This document shows, piece after piece, positions 37,460 through 47,325 of a DNA stretch of 64,000 bases. Each line of letters opens with the position of its first letter. Within the stretch, counting starts at the first letter, position 1. The DNA lies in NCBI GenBank assembly GCA_028689665.1, contig JAQVCR010000012.1, positions 1 to 64,000 on the forward strand, read 5' to 3'. The position numbers and the translations under genes were made by a program. A model generated the notes under the pieces. It was given only the letters and a program-made list of their open reading frames with translations, made no database searches and was not told where the DNA came from. Source of the stretch: Muribaculaceae bacterium (GTDB lineage Bacteria; Bacteroidota; Bacteroidia; Bacteroidales; Muribaculaceae).

Positions 37460-38776
37460 ATGGCAAATTTAATTGCAATTGTTGGTAGGCCAAATGTGGG
37501 CAAATCTACCCTCTTTAATCGCCTAACACAAGCTCGCACAGCAATAGTTGACGACACCGCCGGAACTACCCGCGACCGCCAATATGGCAAAACCGATTGG
37601 GGTGGAAAGGAGTTCTCTGTTGTCGATACCGGTGGCTGGGTGGTTAACTCTGAAGATATCTTTGAAGAAGAAATAAACAAACAAGTGGCTATCGCTATCG
37701 AAGAAGCCGACGTGATTCTCTTTGTTGTCGACATCAAAAATGGTGTTACCGACCTCGACGACCATGTGGCATCAATTCTTCGACGTTCTAAGAAGCCTGT
37801 TATCCTTGTTTCTAACAAAGCCGATAATAACGAATTACTATACAACGAAGCCGAATTTTATTCACTCGGACTAGGCGATCCTTTCTCAATATCTGCTATC
37901 AGTGGATTTGGAACGGGCGACCTGCTCGACCAAGTGCTTAAAGTGATGCCCGAAAAAGAAGATGAAGAAGAAGAGTTGGAGCAAATTCCACGTTTTGCTA
38001 TTGTGGGACGTCCAAACTCGGGTAAATCTTCTATCATAAATGCTTTCATAGGCGAGGAACGCAACATAGTTACCAACATTGCCGGAACCACTCGTGATAG
38101 TATCTACACACGATACACTAAGTTTGGCTTCGACTTTTATCTAGTCGATACAGCCGGAATTAGAAAGAAAGCAAAAGTAAACGAAGATATAGAATATTAT
38201 TCAGTGCTGCGAAGTATTCGTGCAATCGAAAATTCAGATGTCTGCATCTTAATGGTCGATGCCACACGAGGAATAGAAGCACAAGATGCTAATATATTCT
38301 CTCTCGTCTCAAAAAACAAAAAGGGACTTGTGGTGTGTATTAACAAATGGGACTTGGTAGAAGACAAGAGCAACATCTCGATTAAGACTTACGAGAACGC
38401 AATTCGCGATCGTTTCGCTCCATTTACCGATTTCCCAATCGTATTCACGTCGGCTACGACAAAACAACGTATTCACAAAGCTCTTGAAGAAGCCGAGAAA
38501 GTGTACGAGAACCGCAAACGCACAGTGCCTACATCGAAGCTAAACACAGAGATGCAAGAAGTAATTGCGGCTTATCCACCTCCTGCTACTAAAGGAAAAT
38601 ACGTGAAAATTAAATATATTACCATGCTCAAAGGTTCGCCAATACCTACATTTATATTCTTCTGCAACCTGCCACAGTGGGTAAAAGAGCCATATAAACG
38701 ATATTTGGAGAACAAAATTAGAGAGAAATGGGACTTCCACGGAACCCCCATCAACATATATATGCGCGAAAAGTAA
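37460..38776 (+). CDS. der: GTPase Der (EngA)
   Basis: 438 residues. Two G domains in tandem (G1 GRPNVGKS near 8 and GRPNSGKS near 182) are followed by a KH-like domain, the hallmark of Der, which acts in 50S subunit assembly. G4 motifs are SNKAD and NKWD. The acidic linker [11 protein letters not shown] separates the domains. It is the last gene of the era-der unit. Confidence 0.97.
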   Translation: MANLIAIVGRPNVGKSTLFNRLTQARTAIVDDTAGTTRDRQYGKTDWGGKEFSVVDTGGWVVNSEDIFEEEINKQVAIAIEEADVILFVVDIKNGVTDLDDHVASILRRSKKPVILVSNKADNNELLYNEAEFYSLGLGDPFSISAISGFGTGDLLDQVLKVMPEKEDEEEELEQIPRFAIVGRPNSGKSSIINAFIGEERNIVTNIAGTTRDSIYTRYTKFGFDFYLVDTAGIRKKAKVNEDIEYYSVLRSIRAIENSDVCILMVDATRGIEAQDANIFSLVSKNKKGLVVCINKWDLVEDKSNISIKTYENAIRDRFAPFTDFPIVFTSATTKQRIHKALEEAEKVYENRKRTVPTSKLNTEMQEVIAAYPPPATKGKYVKIKYITMLKGSPIPTFIFFCNLPQWVKEPYKRYLENKIREKWDFHGTPINIYMREK

Positions 38777-38785
38777 AACCTATAA

Positions 38786-38814
38786 GAGCCACCTCAACAA
38801 CATTGAAGTGGCTC
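38786..38814. terminator. Hairpin between convergent der and the phosphate transporter gene
   Basis: GAGCCACCTCAA (38786-38797) and TTGAAGTGGCTC (38803-38814) form a 12-bp stem with one mismatch. The T run is weak on both sides, but the place between convergent stops fits a two-way terminator. Confidence 0.6.
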
Positions 38815-38828
38815 TCGCTTTAGTAGTA

Positions 38829-39845
38829 TTATATGAATGTGGTGAGGATGCTGTAGATGATGGCGGCTATCACTGCGCTTACGGGTATTGTGAGAATCCA
38901 CGCTATCATCAAATTCTTTGTTACACCCCAGCGCACTGCCGAGAGGCGTTTTGTTGCGCCTACACCAATAATAGCACCTGTAATGGTGTGTGTGGTGCTT
39001 ACCGGAATTTTAAGCCACTCGGTGATATACAGTGTAAAGGCACCTGCAGTCTCGGCTATCACACCTTCGAGCGGAGTAACCTTTGTTATCTTTGTTCCCA
39101 TTGTTTTCACTATCTTCCAGCCTCCCGACATTGTTCCAAAAGAGATAGCGGCAAAGCACGAGAAAGCTACCCAGTCGGGGAGATCGCTAATGCTGTTTAT
39201 GCCCATTCCCAGCCCCATTGAGTGCGCCGAAATCATGGCTGCGGCAATTATACCCATTACCTTTTGCGAATCGTTAAGTCCGTGTCCTACGCTAAACAGA
39301 GCCGATGAAACGAGTTGCAGTCGTTTAAACCATTTTTCGGCTGTGTGTGGGTGTGCGCGTTTACTAATATGAAGTACCAGCACCGTGAAAACGAAAGCAA
39401 TGACCATACCAATAATTGGTGCGAGGAAAATAAAAAGAGCTATCTCGACCACAATGCTGATATGAATTGCTTCAAATCCGTTAGCCATAATTGCGGCTCC
39501 TGCAAAAGCACCGATTAGGGTGTGCGACGACGATGATGGAATACCTTTCCACCACGTCATTAAGTTCCACACTATAGCTCCAATGATTCCTGATAAAATA
39601 ATAGGCAGCGTGATATATTGCTCATATACAGTCTTCGACACAGTGTTGGCAATACCAAACCCGCCAATTATGTATTTAGCAATAAAGAAGGCTACAAAAT
39701 TGAAGAACGCCGCCCAAATAACCGCTTGAAATGGAGTAAGCACTTTAGTCGACACAATAGTAGCAATCGAATTAGCTGCGTCGTGAAAGCCATTAATATA
39801 ATCGAATACTAATGCAAGCGCAATGATGATAATTAATAATTCCAT
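38829..39845 (-). CDS. Inorganic phosphate transporter, PiT family
   Basis: 338 residues with about ten membrane helices. The two PiT signatures are present in inverted repeat fashion: GFHDAANSIATIVSTKVL at about 20 and the second copy PVSTTHTITGAIIGVG near 270, plus SSSHTLIGAFAGA near 105. It brings in phosphate (as metal-phosphate) with protons or sodium. It is preceded by a DUF47 gene (9 nt gap), the usual partner of low-affinity Pit transporters. Confidence 0.94.
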   Translation of the reverse strand: MELLIIIIALALVFDYINGFHDAANSIATIVSTKVLTPFQAVIWAAFFNFVAFFIAKYIIGGFGIANTVSKTVYEQYITLPIILSGIIGAIVWNLMTWWKGIPSSSSHTLIGAFAGAAIMANGFEAIHISIVVEIALFIFLAPIIGMVIAFVFTVLVLHISKRAHPHTAEKWFKRLQLVSSALFSVGHGLNDSQKVMGIIAAAMISAHSMGLGMGINSISDLPDWVAFSCFAAISFGTMSGGWKIVKTMGTKITKVTPLEGVIAETAGAFTLYITEWLKIPVSTTHTITGAIIGVGATKRLSAVRWGVTKNLMIAWILTIPVSAVIAAIIYSILTTFI

Positions 39846-39854
39846 TTATTGAAA

Positions 39855-40502
39855 TTATGAATATTTTACAATATAGTTTTGAAGTATTTTACCCACATGC
39901 TCGGCATAGTCGGTAGTTTTTTCCATTTCGTTTGTGATGTCTTTAATTTTAATGAGCTGTTTGCAATCGTTTTCGGTTTCAAATAGTTGAGTAACAAAAC
40001 GTTCGTATTCGTCGTCGGCATCGTGTTCAATCTTATGTAGCAGCTGGCAACATTCTTTTAACTCTGCTGGTTTTGCGCGGAAATTTTCCAGCTCGTCGAT
40101 AGCCCTGCTAATACAAAGAGCTGCTTCATCAATAAGTCGGCAAAGCTCTTTCCCGTTCTCGTTAATCGGAGCCGGATTGAAAGTAGCAATGCGTTTGGCA
40201 CAGCTATTAATACCATCGATCACATCATCGAGAGCCGAAGCAAGATCGTGAATATCTTCGCGGTCGAAAGGTGTTATAAATGTCAGCCCAAGTTCGTTTA
40301 AAATCAATTGTGTTATTCTATCGCCTTCATGCTCAAGGTCTTTAATTTTTTTGTAGCAATCATATCTTTCAGGCGATGAGTTTTGCGACACTCCCGAAAG
40401 GAGAGTATGAGCGGCACGGGTAAGCACATCGGATAGCTGTTTTAGTAAAGGGAAAAATTTAGTTTCTTTAGGAGTGAATTTACTTAAAAATGAATTAGTC
40501 AT
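39855..40502 (-). CDS. DUF47 (PhoU-like) Pit accessory protein
   Basis: 215 residues, all helical, without signal peptide. The repeated E/DxxxD pattern of PhoU-like proteins is present (HEGDRITQ near 75 and HDADDEYER near 155). DUF47 proteins are thought to control or assist the Pit transporter encoded beside them. It is the middle gene of dedA-DUF47-pit; gaps are 15 and 9 nt. Confidence 0.9.
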   Translation of the reverse strand: MTNSFLSKFTPKETKFFPLLKQLSDVLTRAAHTLLSGVSQNSSPERYDCYKKIKDLEHEGDRITQLILNELGLTFITPFDREDIHDLASALDDVIDGINSCAKRIATFNPAPINENGKELCRLIDEAALCISRAIDELENFRAKPAELKECCQLLHKIEHDADDEYERFVTQLFETENDCKQLIKIKDITNEMEKTTDYAEHVGKILQNYIVKYS

Positions 40503-40517
40503 ATCTGTAGTAATTTA

Positions 40518-41171
40518 TTAATCTGGTTGTTTTTTTGTGTTATTTAATTTTGCTCTTACTATTTCTATAATAGCCGGGAGCAGTGAAATAAAGATAATTG
40601 CCACTAGCAATAATTCTATGTTTTGTTGCATAAAAGGCATATCGCCAAAGAAATAGCCTGTGTAGCAAAATATAATTGACCAAAACACACCTCCGAGTAT
40701 ATTATACGTCGTAAAGTGTAAATAGTTCATTTTGCCTATACCTGCCACAAAAGGCGCGAAGGTGCGCACAATTGGTATAAAGCGAGCTATAACAATAGTT
40801 TTGCCACCATAGCGTGAATAGAAATTATGGGTCTTTTCGAAATAAGCAGGCTTGAAGAATCGCGAGTTGGATTTTTGTGATAATTTATCGCCAAAGAAAT
40901 ATCCAATAAAATAGTTGCTTGCGTCGCCGGCAATAGCTGCTACGATAACTATTATTGCAATTAAGTGAACATTAATTGTAACATCGGGGTGAGCCGAGAT
41001 GGCTCCTGCGATAAATAGCAAGGAGTCGCCCGGCAAGAATGGCGTAACCACCAAACCAGTCTCACAGAATATTACGATAAAGAGTAACAGATAAGTCCAC
41101 TCGTGATAATTTTGAACTATCGCCAAAAGGTGGCTGTCAATATTGATTAGGAAATCAAATATAAAATCCAT
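40518..41171 (-). CDS. DedA family (SNARE-associated/VTT) membrane protein
   Basis: 217 residues from ATG 41171; an ATG 30 nt upstream adds only MVYSKFKNFL. Four to five membrane helices, with the family motifs ETGLVVTPFLPGDSLLF (near 44) and FARFIPIVRTFAPFVAG-type block RFIPIVRTFAPFVAGIG (near 135). DedA proteins are linked to undecaprenyl-phosphate or phospholipid flipping at the inner membrane. It heads the operon with the phosphate transporter; the functional link is not clear. Confidence 0.9.
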   Translation of the reverse strand: MDFIFDFLINIDSHLLAIVQNYHEWTYLLLFIVIFCETGLVVTPFLPGDSLLFIAGAISAHPDVTINVHLIAIIVIVAAIAGDASNYFIGYFFGDKLSQKSNSRFFKPAYFEKTHNFYSRYGGKTIVIARFIPIVRTFAPFVAGIGKMNYLHFTTYNILGGVFWSIIFCYTGYFFGDMPFMQQNIELLLVAIIFISLLPAIIEIVRAKLNNTKKQPD

Positions 41172-41262
41172 TAAAAAATTTTTGAATTTAGAGTATACCA
41201 AAAGTCATATATAATAGTGCGATAACTATAAAATAATATGGCTATCGCTATGTGGCTTTTGG

Positions 41263-41646
41263 CTAAATTCGTAAATTTCTAAGGGTATAGATATATTTAT
41301 CGTTGTAGATGTGGGCAAAAGCAAGAGCAAAATAATTATCTGCCGATGCTATATTTACTATTATCGGGTATTTACCCGGAATAGAATACAACGAATTGTG
41401 ATGTGCATTTTTATGTACAATCGTTGTGTTTCCGCCACAAATATTTGTTGAATTATTGTTTATTGTGCCGTTATAATCTACCGGCAAGCAGTCGTCGATA
41501 GTGGCGGCATAGCTTCTAAATGAAATGACAATATTAGATGGAGAAGCGTCCGAGAGATTCTTCTCTGAGTTTTGTCCCGTGCCCGACAATTGCATTCCGG
41601 CAACCAGACTTAAAAGAGCTACAAATAGGCTTAACAAGTACCTCAT
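41263..41646 (-). CDS. Small secreted hypothetical protein
   Basis: 127 residues. A signal peptide (about 1-20, MRYLLSLFVALLSLVAGMQL) is followed by a Ser/Asn-rich segment and two Cys (near 53 and 69) that could form a disulfide. No family is recognised. It has its own consensus promoter, unusually close to the start, and no terminator of its own was seen before dedA 91 nt downstream. Coding character is supported by the signal peptide and the promoter only. Confidence 0.6.
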   Translation of the reverse strand: MRYLLSLFVALLSLVAGMQLSGTGQNSEKNLSDASPSNIVISFRSYAATIDDCLPVDYNGTINNNSTNICGGNTTIVHKNAHHNSLYSIPGKYPIIVNIASADNYFALAFAHIYNDKYIYTLRNLRI

Positions 41647-41655
41647 AATTTGCTA

Positions 41656-41686
41656 CAAATATAATCACAATTTTTGCATCGCCAAA
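41656..41686 (-). promoter_or_regulatory. Promoter of the small secreted protein, near-leaderless
   Basis: On the minus strand TTTG (41686-41683), 19 nt, TATATTTG (41663-41656). The ATG at 41646 lies only 9 nt beyond the -7 element, so the leader would be a few nt at most. Confidence 0.7.
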
Positions 41687-41708
41687 ATGTTATTATCTTA
41701 TTTATCGT

Positions 41709-44662
41709 CTATTTTTTAATTAATACGATATTAGAAGTATATATTGATTTTGCGGTTTCAAATAATTCATTAAGATTTTTCACTTCTTTCCTTGGATATC
41801 TGCCCGAACGGAGTGTAAACTCTTGAATTATAATGATTTTCCCTTCTAGTGCTTTTATGTCTAGTTTTACTTTTCCTAGTTTTGAATCTTCGCACATTGG
41901 TTTTGGCAGTGTCTCGATCTTCATATCTTGTGGAATAAATTGGCGTGTATTTGACATTGTGCCGTAGTGAGGTGTCGAAAATTCTAATCCTATTTTAAAA
42001 GAAGGAATTTTCGATTTTTCGAGGGCTAGACTCATTGAATCTATTGAAATCTCGGATAGACCGATGTTTTTTTTGCAGAATTTGAGTTGTTTCTCTTTGC
42101 TTACTTTTTGTAAAAAGGCAAAATATTCATATTCTCTGCAATTAGCTTTATGTTCAACAGTGGCTTTTGCACCGCCGTTGCTGTCAAGAGTGATTGTGGT
42201 GTTTCGTATATCTAAGTTTAAGCTGTCGGGATATGCCGGAATTTTTACTACCTCAGATTTGCCATTGCTCTTGATTACTATCACGTCGTGTCCTGCAATG
42301 TCTTCGTGATTATATCCGATTGGATAATCTGTGTTAGTGCATTCGAGCCACAATGTGTCATCGGTAAGAGGAACTTGAAGAATCACGTGGTCAGCCATTG
42401 CCAGCGACGCAAAATCGCCGGGGATAATAGGATTCTGAGTGTTAACTAATACATAATTAGATTTTATTCCACATTGCGTAAGCATGGCTTGCATGATAAA
42501 TGTAAGAGCTTTGCAATCGCCAAATTTATTTTTAAAAGTATCGGCTACCCGCATAGGTTGCAGCCCGCCTATTCCTAATAGAATACTGACATATCTATAA
42601 TTCTCGCCAAGATAATGATACAGGGCATCAATTTTAGCTACATCGGTAGATAAATCTTTTGTAACCCTTTCTACGTCGGCAATTAATTCGGGAGGTAGAA
42701 TGTTGCGTCCGAGTCCGAGATAATATATCCAGTCGCCACATTGCTGCCAGTTCGACATATTCGCTGAGTTTCCTTCATAGCGAAATTCCAAGGGCGATAT
42801 GTAAATAAGAGGCACAAAATCACTTATCTGCGGCATTAAAGGTTCTTTTTTTATTGCTTTGAAGTTGTTGTAGCTCAATGAGTAGTTGCAAGCTGTTATC
42901 ATAACGGGTTTTGGGATTTCTGCAATTCTATATCCTTCGGGAATGTCAAGAATTACACCTATTCTATAATTTTCGGCGTAGTTGAACTCGATTGGTAGAA
43001 TTCGTGTTTCTTCTTTAAATGGATTGTCGGATATTAAAGGAATTATTGTAAGATTAATATATTTCAAGCTGTCGGTAGAGTCGACATCCTTTGTGAAATT
43101 GTATTCTTCTTTGCATCGTGGCGTGTTAAGTCGATCTACTATCATTGAGTCGATGCTCACGCTGTTTCCGCTTTCTTCTTTCTCGGTAAATTCTTCTAAG
43201 CTTTTATATTTTGCAAATCGCTTGCTGAAGCTGTATGCACACTGGTTTGTGTATGCATTGATTATTTTCCCTTCAAGTTTGCCTTTTGAATTAAATGCTG
43301 CCTTTACTTGAATTATGTTGTTGTTGTTATTCAACTTCGATAAGTTTACTTCCACTCCTTCGCCTTTTGTGAAGGTGCGAGCATAGTCGACAAGCAGTGA
43401 TGTTGGCAGTACGTTGCACGATGAATGTTCGTCGGCACCATCTACATATACAATTTTGTTGTTGGGCATGGTAACTTGAAGAACAAAGCTGTTCACCTTG
43501 TCGTAGCTTGGTCGTACACGTGGCATACGTCCTTTGTCTCGTGGATTGAGTAATATTGGCACGATACTGAATCTGGCATCTTTCAAAGCTGCCGCCAGTA
43601 CATAATTCTTATCTGCGCTACTTCCTGCGCCTTTTTTTATGGCATCTTTCACATTGGTTGAGAAAAGATTGCGTGTTCCGTTCCAATTTATTTTAGAGTG
43701 TACAAGAGATATTATTTCATTTAGAGTCTCTTGTGGCGAAAGTCCCTTAGCTTTAATTGCCGCCACTTCTTCTTGATATGGGTTCTTCATATTAATATCT
43801 GAACCGAAATCGGAGTCGTCGAGTGTTTTATTTACATCTTTCCACGATGTGGCAAAATTTTTAAAATAGTTGAAGAATTGCACTACGCTGATTTCAAAAT
43901 CCATTCAGGCTACAAAATCGCCGAGATACCAAGTAAATGGCTCAGATTTTAATGAGGGAGTGTCGGTCTGGTCGAGATAGAAATCGGATGTTGAGTAACT
44001 CTATGTTCCGAGTGTAGGATTGTTTGAAATAGCACTTCGTCCTAATTTGTTTTCAAGATTTAGAGGGACAAATCCGCGAGTATTCACGGTGAATTTTAGA
44101 TATTCGGGTATCGAAACCAGATATTTTCCTCGCAGTGTGGGGATAGAATGCTGAATATTAATCGGTGGCAACTCGTCAAACACTACTGAAACATTCTTTG
44201 TGCTTATTCTACTACTGTTCCTACTTTTACGTTTGGTGCCGAAAATTTCTTTTGAGAATAATTTGTGCTAAGTTCTTCGGTAAAAATCATTTTCTTGTCG
44301 AGCTTGGTTTTTACAATTTTCTCGTTTACGAGATTGTAAGAAACTACATCGATATATGATATATAGTCGTGGAAAAGGCGGTTGGAGATGTATTTTATTG
44401 AGAAATCGGCATGCTCTTTGCCGTTGTCTTTTAGTATCTTGATGCGTTTGAATTGCTCGTTTACTAGTAATATCTTATTACTTATGTCGTAATACACATT
44501 GGTTTCTTCATATAATATTGCTGCGTTGGCATCTTTATCTTTGTCGTAAGAAGTCATTTCTAACTCTTCTTTTGATACTTTCCCAAATTTGTAGTTTGCT
44601 TGTTGTGCTTGTGCTACAACACACAGAAGTACAATTGCAATACTGAAATAGATTCTTTTCAT
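41709..44662 (-). pseudogene. Decayed, chimeric DUF3857/transglutaminase-like exported protein gene
   Basis: The 5' piece (44662-44204) encodes a signal peptide (MKRIYFSIAIVLLCVVAQAQ) and the start of a DUF3857 domain, and stops at TAA right after VGTVVE. In another frame the domain goes on (FDELPPINIQHSIP, YLVSIPEYLKF). One lost base after GAATA would restore the Tyr usual at this place. In that second frame there is a TAG at 44003-44001 and a TGA at 43907-43905; after them the frame is open for 731 codons to 41709. This open part has two transglutaminase-like regions: an inactive one (GAGSSADKNYVL, near 92, Ser in place of Cys) and a second with an intact Cys (FGDCKALTF, near 475) and His (ADHVIL). 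They belong to two different DUF3857 subtypes, joined near NYSLSYNNFKAIKKEPLMPQ. It is thus a fusion of two neighbouring paralogues with three later lesions. The remaining open frame lacks a signal peptide. Confidence 0.8.
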
Positions 44663-44733
44663 TGATATTGATTTTTAAACTCACGAAAATAATAATAATA
44701 ATTTTGTGTATAACCAATAGTGAGATACAAAAT

Positions 44734-45984
44734 CTAATTACTTGCTATTGAATTTTCTTTACGGTAGGTGGAAGGGGTGATTCCATTATATTTTAAGAAT
44801 GTGCGGCTGAATACCGACTGCGAGCTGAAGCCACAAAGCTCGGATATATCGGCAATACTAGTCTTTGAGTCTTTTCTCAATTCGGCTTCGGCTGCTTCAA
44901 TTCTTATTTTATTCACTACTTCATTAAACGATACTCCATAACCAACATTAAATACTCTTGATAGATAAGAGCGATTGAGGGGAAGTACGTCGGTGAGGTC
45001 TAATAATTTCAAATCTTTGTTTCTGAAATTTTCGTTTTCGATAAGAAAAGTGTCGACTATCTCTTTATAAGCCGGCAGCTGGCTGATGAAGCGTGATTCG
45101 CTGGCTGTATCTTTTGTCTCTTCGTCCTCGCAATCTGCAGTAATACTATCTTTAAAGAAGTCTTCGGGATAGGGGTTCGATTGATTCATAACCTTGGTGT
45201 AAAAAGCTAAGCTAAATAATATAAACAGGAATCCGTGCACTATGGGCGAAGTGCTATTGCCAAAGGTAACAACATAGATATATGAGCATATTATCACAAA
45301 GTAGCCCATTATGTAATAATCAAGCCAGTTGATACTAAATTGCTGTATTGATGAGTAGTTGTTATCAATCCAGTGATTATACGATTTGCGGAAAAACAGT
45401 GTAATCATTAAGCAACCAATAGGATATAATAAAATTAATATTCGCAATATGAAATTAAGGCTTAGCAGATTCTGTGTGAGGTTGTCAAAGGTTTCATATC
45501 CCGATTTCTGTATCCACCCTAGGTGTATAAACAGCATTGTAGATGCTAGAAAAATGACTATTGGTGAGAATAGCATTATTCCTCGCTTTATGTTAAGCCA
45601 ACCGGGACGAATAACTTCGATAGGATAAAGCATGAATAGGAATCCGTACACACTGCCATAAATTAAAATGAATGGTGATGCTACTCGTTGATTTCCCGGC
45701 ACTAATCCGCCTCGAATAAAGATGAGAATAAGTGAGGCAAAGGCGGCTATGCCTAGCAGAAATATTAATGTAGCATATATTTTTTTCGATTTAGGTTTTT
45801 CTTTTTGTGTAAATAGCATGATTGAACCTAAGATACCTATTATTGTCAGAGCAGAAAGTGAAATCAATCGTAGGCTCTTTGTGGTATCGTAATCTAAATC
45901 GTAGCATAAAATGTATGCAATAATAATAATGGTAAAGATGGAAATTATTGCTAATATCTTGGTTAATGCTTTGGTCGCTTTCAT
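44734..45984 (-). CDS. Membrane-bound AraC-family transcriptional regulator
   Basis: 416 residues from ATG 45984 (an ATG 27 nt earlier is nearer the promoter but adds no homology). Seven to eight hydrophobic helices fill the first 270 residues; a cytoplasmic linker follows; the C-terminal 100 residues are an AraC HTH pair (SYLSRVFNVGYGVSFNEVVN and ISELCGFSSQSVFSRTF). Bacteroidota have several such integral-membrane AraC proteins, which are thought to sense membrane or lipid signals. No obvious target operator was seen; the nearest candidates are the DUF3857 remnant and the fucosyltransferase gene. Confidence 0.88.
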   Translation of the reverse strand: MKATKALTKILAIISIFTIIIIAYILCYDLDYDTTKSLRLISLSALTIIGILGSIMLFTQKEKPKSKKIYATLIFLLGIAAFASLILIFIRGGLVPGNQRVASPFILIYGSVYGFLFMLYPIEVIRPGWLNIKRGIMLFSPIVIFLASTMLFIHLGWIQKSGYETFDNLTQNLLSLNFILRILILLYPIGCLMITLFFRKSYNHWIDNNYSSIQQFSINWLDYYIMGYFVIICSYIYVVTFGNSTSPIVHGFLFILFSLAFYTKVMNQSNPYPEDFFKDSITADCEDEETKDTASESRFISQLPAYKEIVDTFLIENENFRNKDLKLLDLTDVLPLNRSYLSRVFNVGYGVSFNEVVNKIRIEAAEAELRKDSKTSIADISELCGFSSQSVFSRTFLKYNGITPSTYRKENSIASN

Positions 45985-46019
45985 AAATTCACAGTGTAGG
46001 GATAAAATCAAAAAGTTTA

Positions 46020-46051
46020 CAAATATACAATTTTTATCGAACTATTGCAAT
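46020..46051 (-). promoter_or_regulatory. Promoter of the membrane AraC regulator
   Basis: On the minus strand ATTG (46051-46048, one mismatch), 20 nt, TATATTTG (46027-46020), 36 nt before the ATG at 45984. Confidence 0.65.
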
Positions 46052-46195
46052 ATGCAGATACACTATTTGACGTATTATAAAAAGTTTACCAAAAGCTTAA
46101 ATATAGCTACTTTAGTTGTGTTTTGTTTACGATTTGCAAAAACTTATTTATGATTAGTAAACAGACAACGGCAATATCAATATAACTTTGTTGCA

Positions 46196-46356
46196 AGGGA
46201 AACAAAGATATAATTAGATGAATTTGAATTGAGCTTATTAGACTAGTATGAATCGTCTAAGTCAAACTCTGCGGGGAATACGATTTGAGAGACTTAGTTT
46301 TAATGTAATAATGAAATGAGATTAAAAGGGATACCATTGTTTGGTGTCCCTTTTTC
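46196..46356 (+). ncRNA. Candidate structured leader or small RNA upstream of the fucosyltransferase gene
   Basis: The gap between the AraC gene and 46441 holds a -7 element TAACTTTG (46183-46190), then about 160 nt without a credible ORF, ending at a strong terminator (46324-46356). Two stems share bases and exclude one another: TTAGAC (46238-46243) with GTCTAA (46255-46260), and CTAAGTC (46257-46263) with GACTTAG (46291-46297). Such rival stems before a terminator are the mark of an attenuator or riboswitch, but a free small RNA is equally possible, because a separate -7 element (TATATTTG, 46401-46408) lies after the terminator. No known class is recognised. Confidence 0.4.
46324..46356 (+). 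terminator. Terminator upstream of the fucosyltransferase gene
   Basis: AAAAGGGATACC and GGTGTCCCTTTTT pair (one mismatch, loop ATTGTTT) and end in a T run. No gene on this strand precedes it. Confidence 0.82.
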
Positions 46357-46440
46357 TCGTTATGACAAAAAGACTGTGTATAGAATAGCGATGTATTCGA
46401 TATATTTGTTACTTTTGTTGTGAATAATGCTGAAATTAAT

Positions 46441-47319
46441 ATGAATGTAGTCCAGATTTCTGCCGGATTGGGCAATCAGATGTTTCAATATGCTTTTTAT
46501 ATGGCAATGAGAAATATCAATAATGATATAGGAATTGACACGACGGAATTTAAATATCGCAAGCATCATAATGGATATGAGCTTGAACGGATTTTCGATA
46601 TTTCGCCTCGTGTGCTTTCTCGTGCCGAAATAAGCGCGGTTGCCGATGTGTCTAAATCGCTCATTGCGTGCATACGTCGTGATTGGCTGCATGTATCTCT
46701 AAAGCCTGCCGGCTCTGTGTTTTGCGAAGACGAAATTAAATATTACGATAATGTGTGGACTATGAAGAATACATATTTTCGTGGCTTTTGGCAATCATGG
46801 AAATATTTCACGGCTGTTGAGGCTTTAGTGAGGAGTGAATTTAAGTTTAAACTCCCATTAACGGAGATTAATAGAGCTTGTGCCGATGCCATTGCCGAGA
46901 GCGAGTCGGTGTCTATCCACATTCGACGCGGCGATTATACTAAATCGCGACGTTGGACTGAGATTGGCTCTATTTGTTCACTTGATTATTATAATTGGGC
47001 TTTGGCAAATATTAAGCAGGAGCTGGGTGAAAATGTGCATTATTTCGTGTTTTCCGATGATATTGAGTGGGTGCGCAATAATTTAAAACTTGAGCATGCA
47101 ACTTATATTGATTGGAATAAGGGCAATGAGAGTTATAATGATATGCGGCTTATGTCGATGTGTAAGCACAATATTATTGCCAATAGCAGTTTTAGCTGGT
47201 GGGGAGCATTTCTTAACGCTAACCCCGATAAAATTGTGATTGCGCCGGCTAAGTGGTATAGAAATACACCTACGCCCGATTTGATACCCGACGGGTGGAT
47301 ACTCCTTCCTATCGATTAG
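46441..47319 (+). CDS. Alpha-1,2-fucosyltransferase, glycosyltransferase family 11
   Basis: 292 residues from ATG 46441 (MNVVQISAGLGNQMFQYAF); a GTG at 46420 could add 7 residues. Family motifs: GLGNQMFQYAF near 10, HIRRGDY near 160 (GDP-fucose binding), and SSFSWWGAFLNANPDK near 255. The enzyme adds fucose in alpha-1,2 linkage to galactose or similar units of surface glycans. It stands alone: no sugar-nucleotide or other glycosyltransferase genes are next to it, which is unusual for a glycan gene. Its stop lies 6 bp from the stop of the convergent WYL gene, with no terminator between. Confidence 0.93.
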   Translation: MNVVQISAGLGNQMFQYAFYMAMRNINNDIGIDTTEFKYRKHHNGYELERIFDISPRVLSRAEISAVADVSKSLIACIRRDWLHVSLKPAGSVFCEDEIKYYDNVWTMKNTYFRGFWQSWKYFTAVEALVRSEFKFKLPLTEINRACADAIAESESVSIHIRRGDYTKSRRWTEIGSICSLDYYNWALANIKQELGENVHYFVFSDDIEWVRNNLKLEHATYIDWNKGNESYNDMRLMSMCKHNIIANSSFSWWGAFLNANPDKIVIAPAKWYRNTPTPDLIPDGWILLPID

Positions 47320-47325
47320 ATTCTA

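Noticed and set aside
43905-44003. TGA as selenocysteine and TAG as pyrrolysine, or programmed frameshifting, in the DUF3857 gene
   Set aside because: No slippery site or following stem was seen at the frame change, no selenoprotein family is involved, and three lesions in 300 nt fit decay better.
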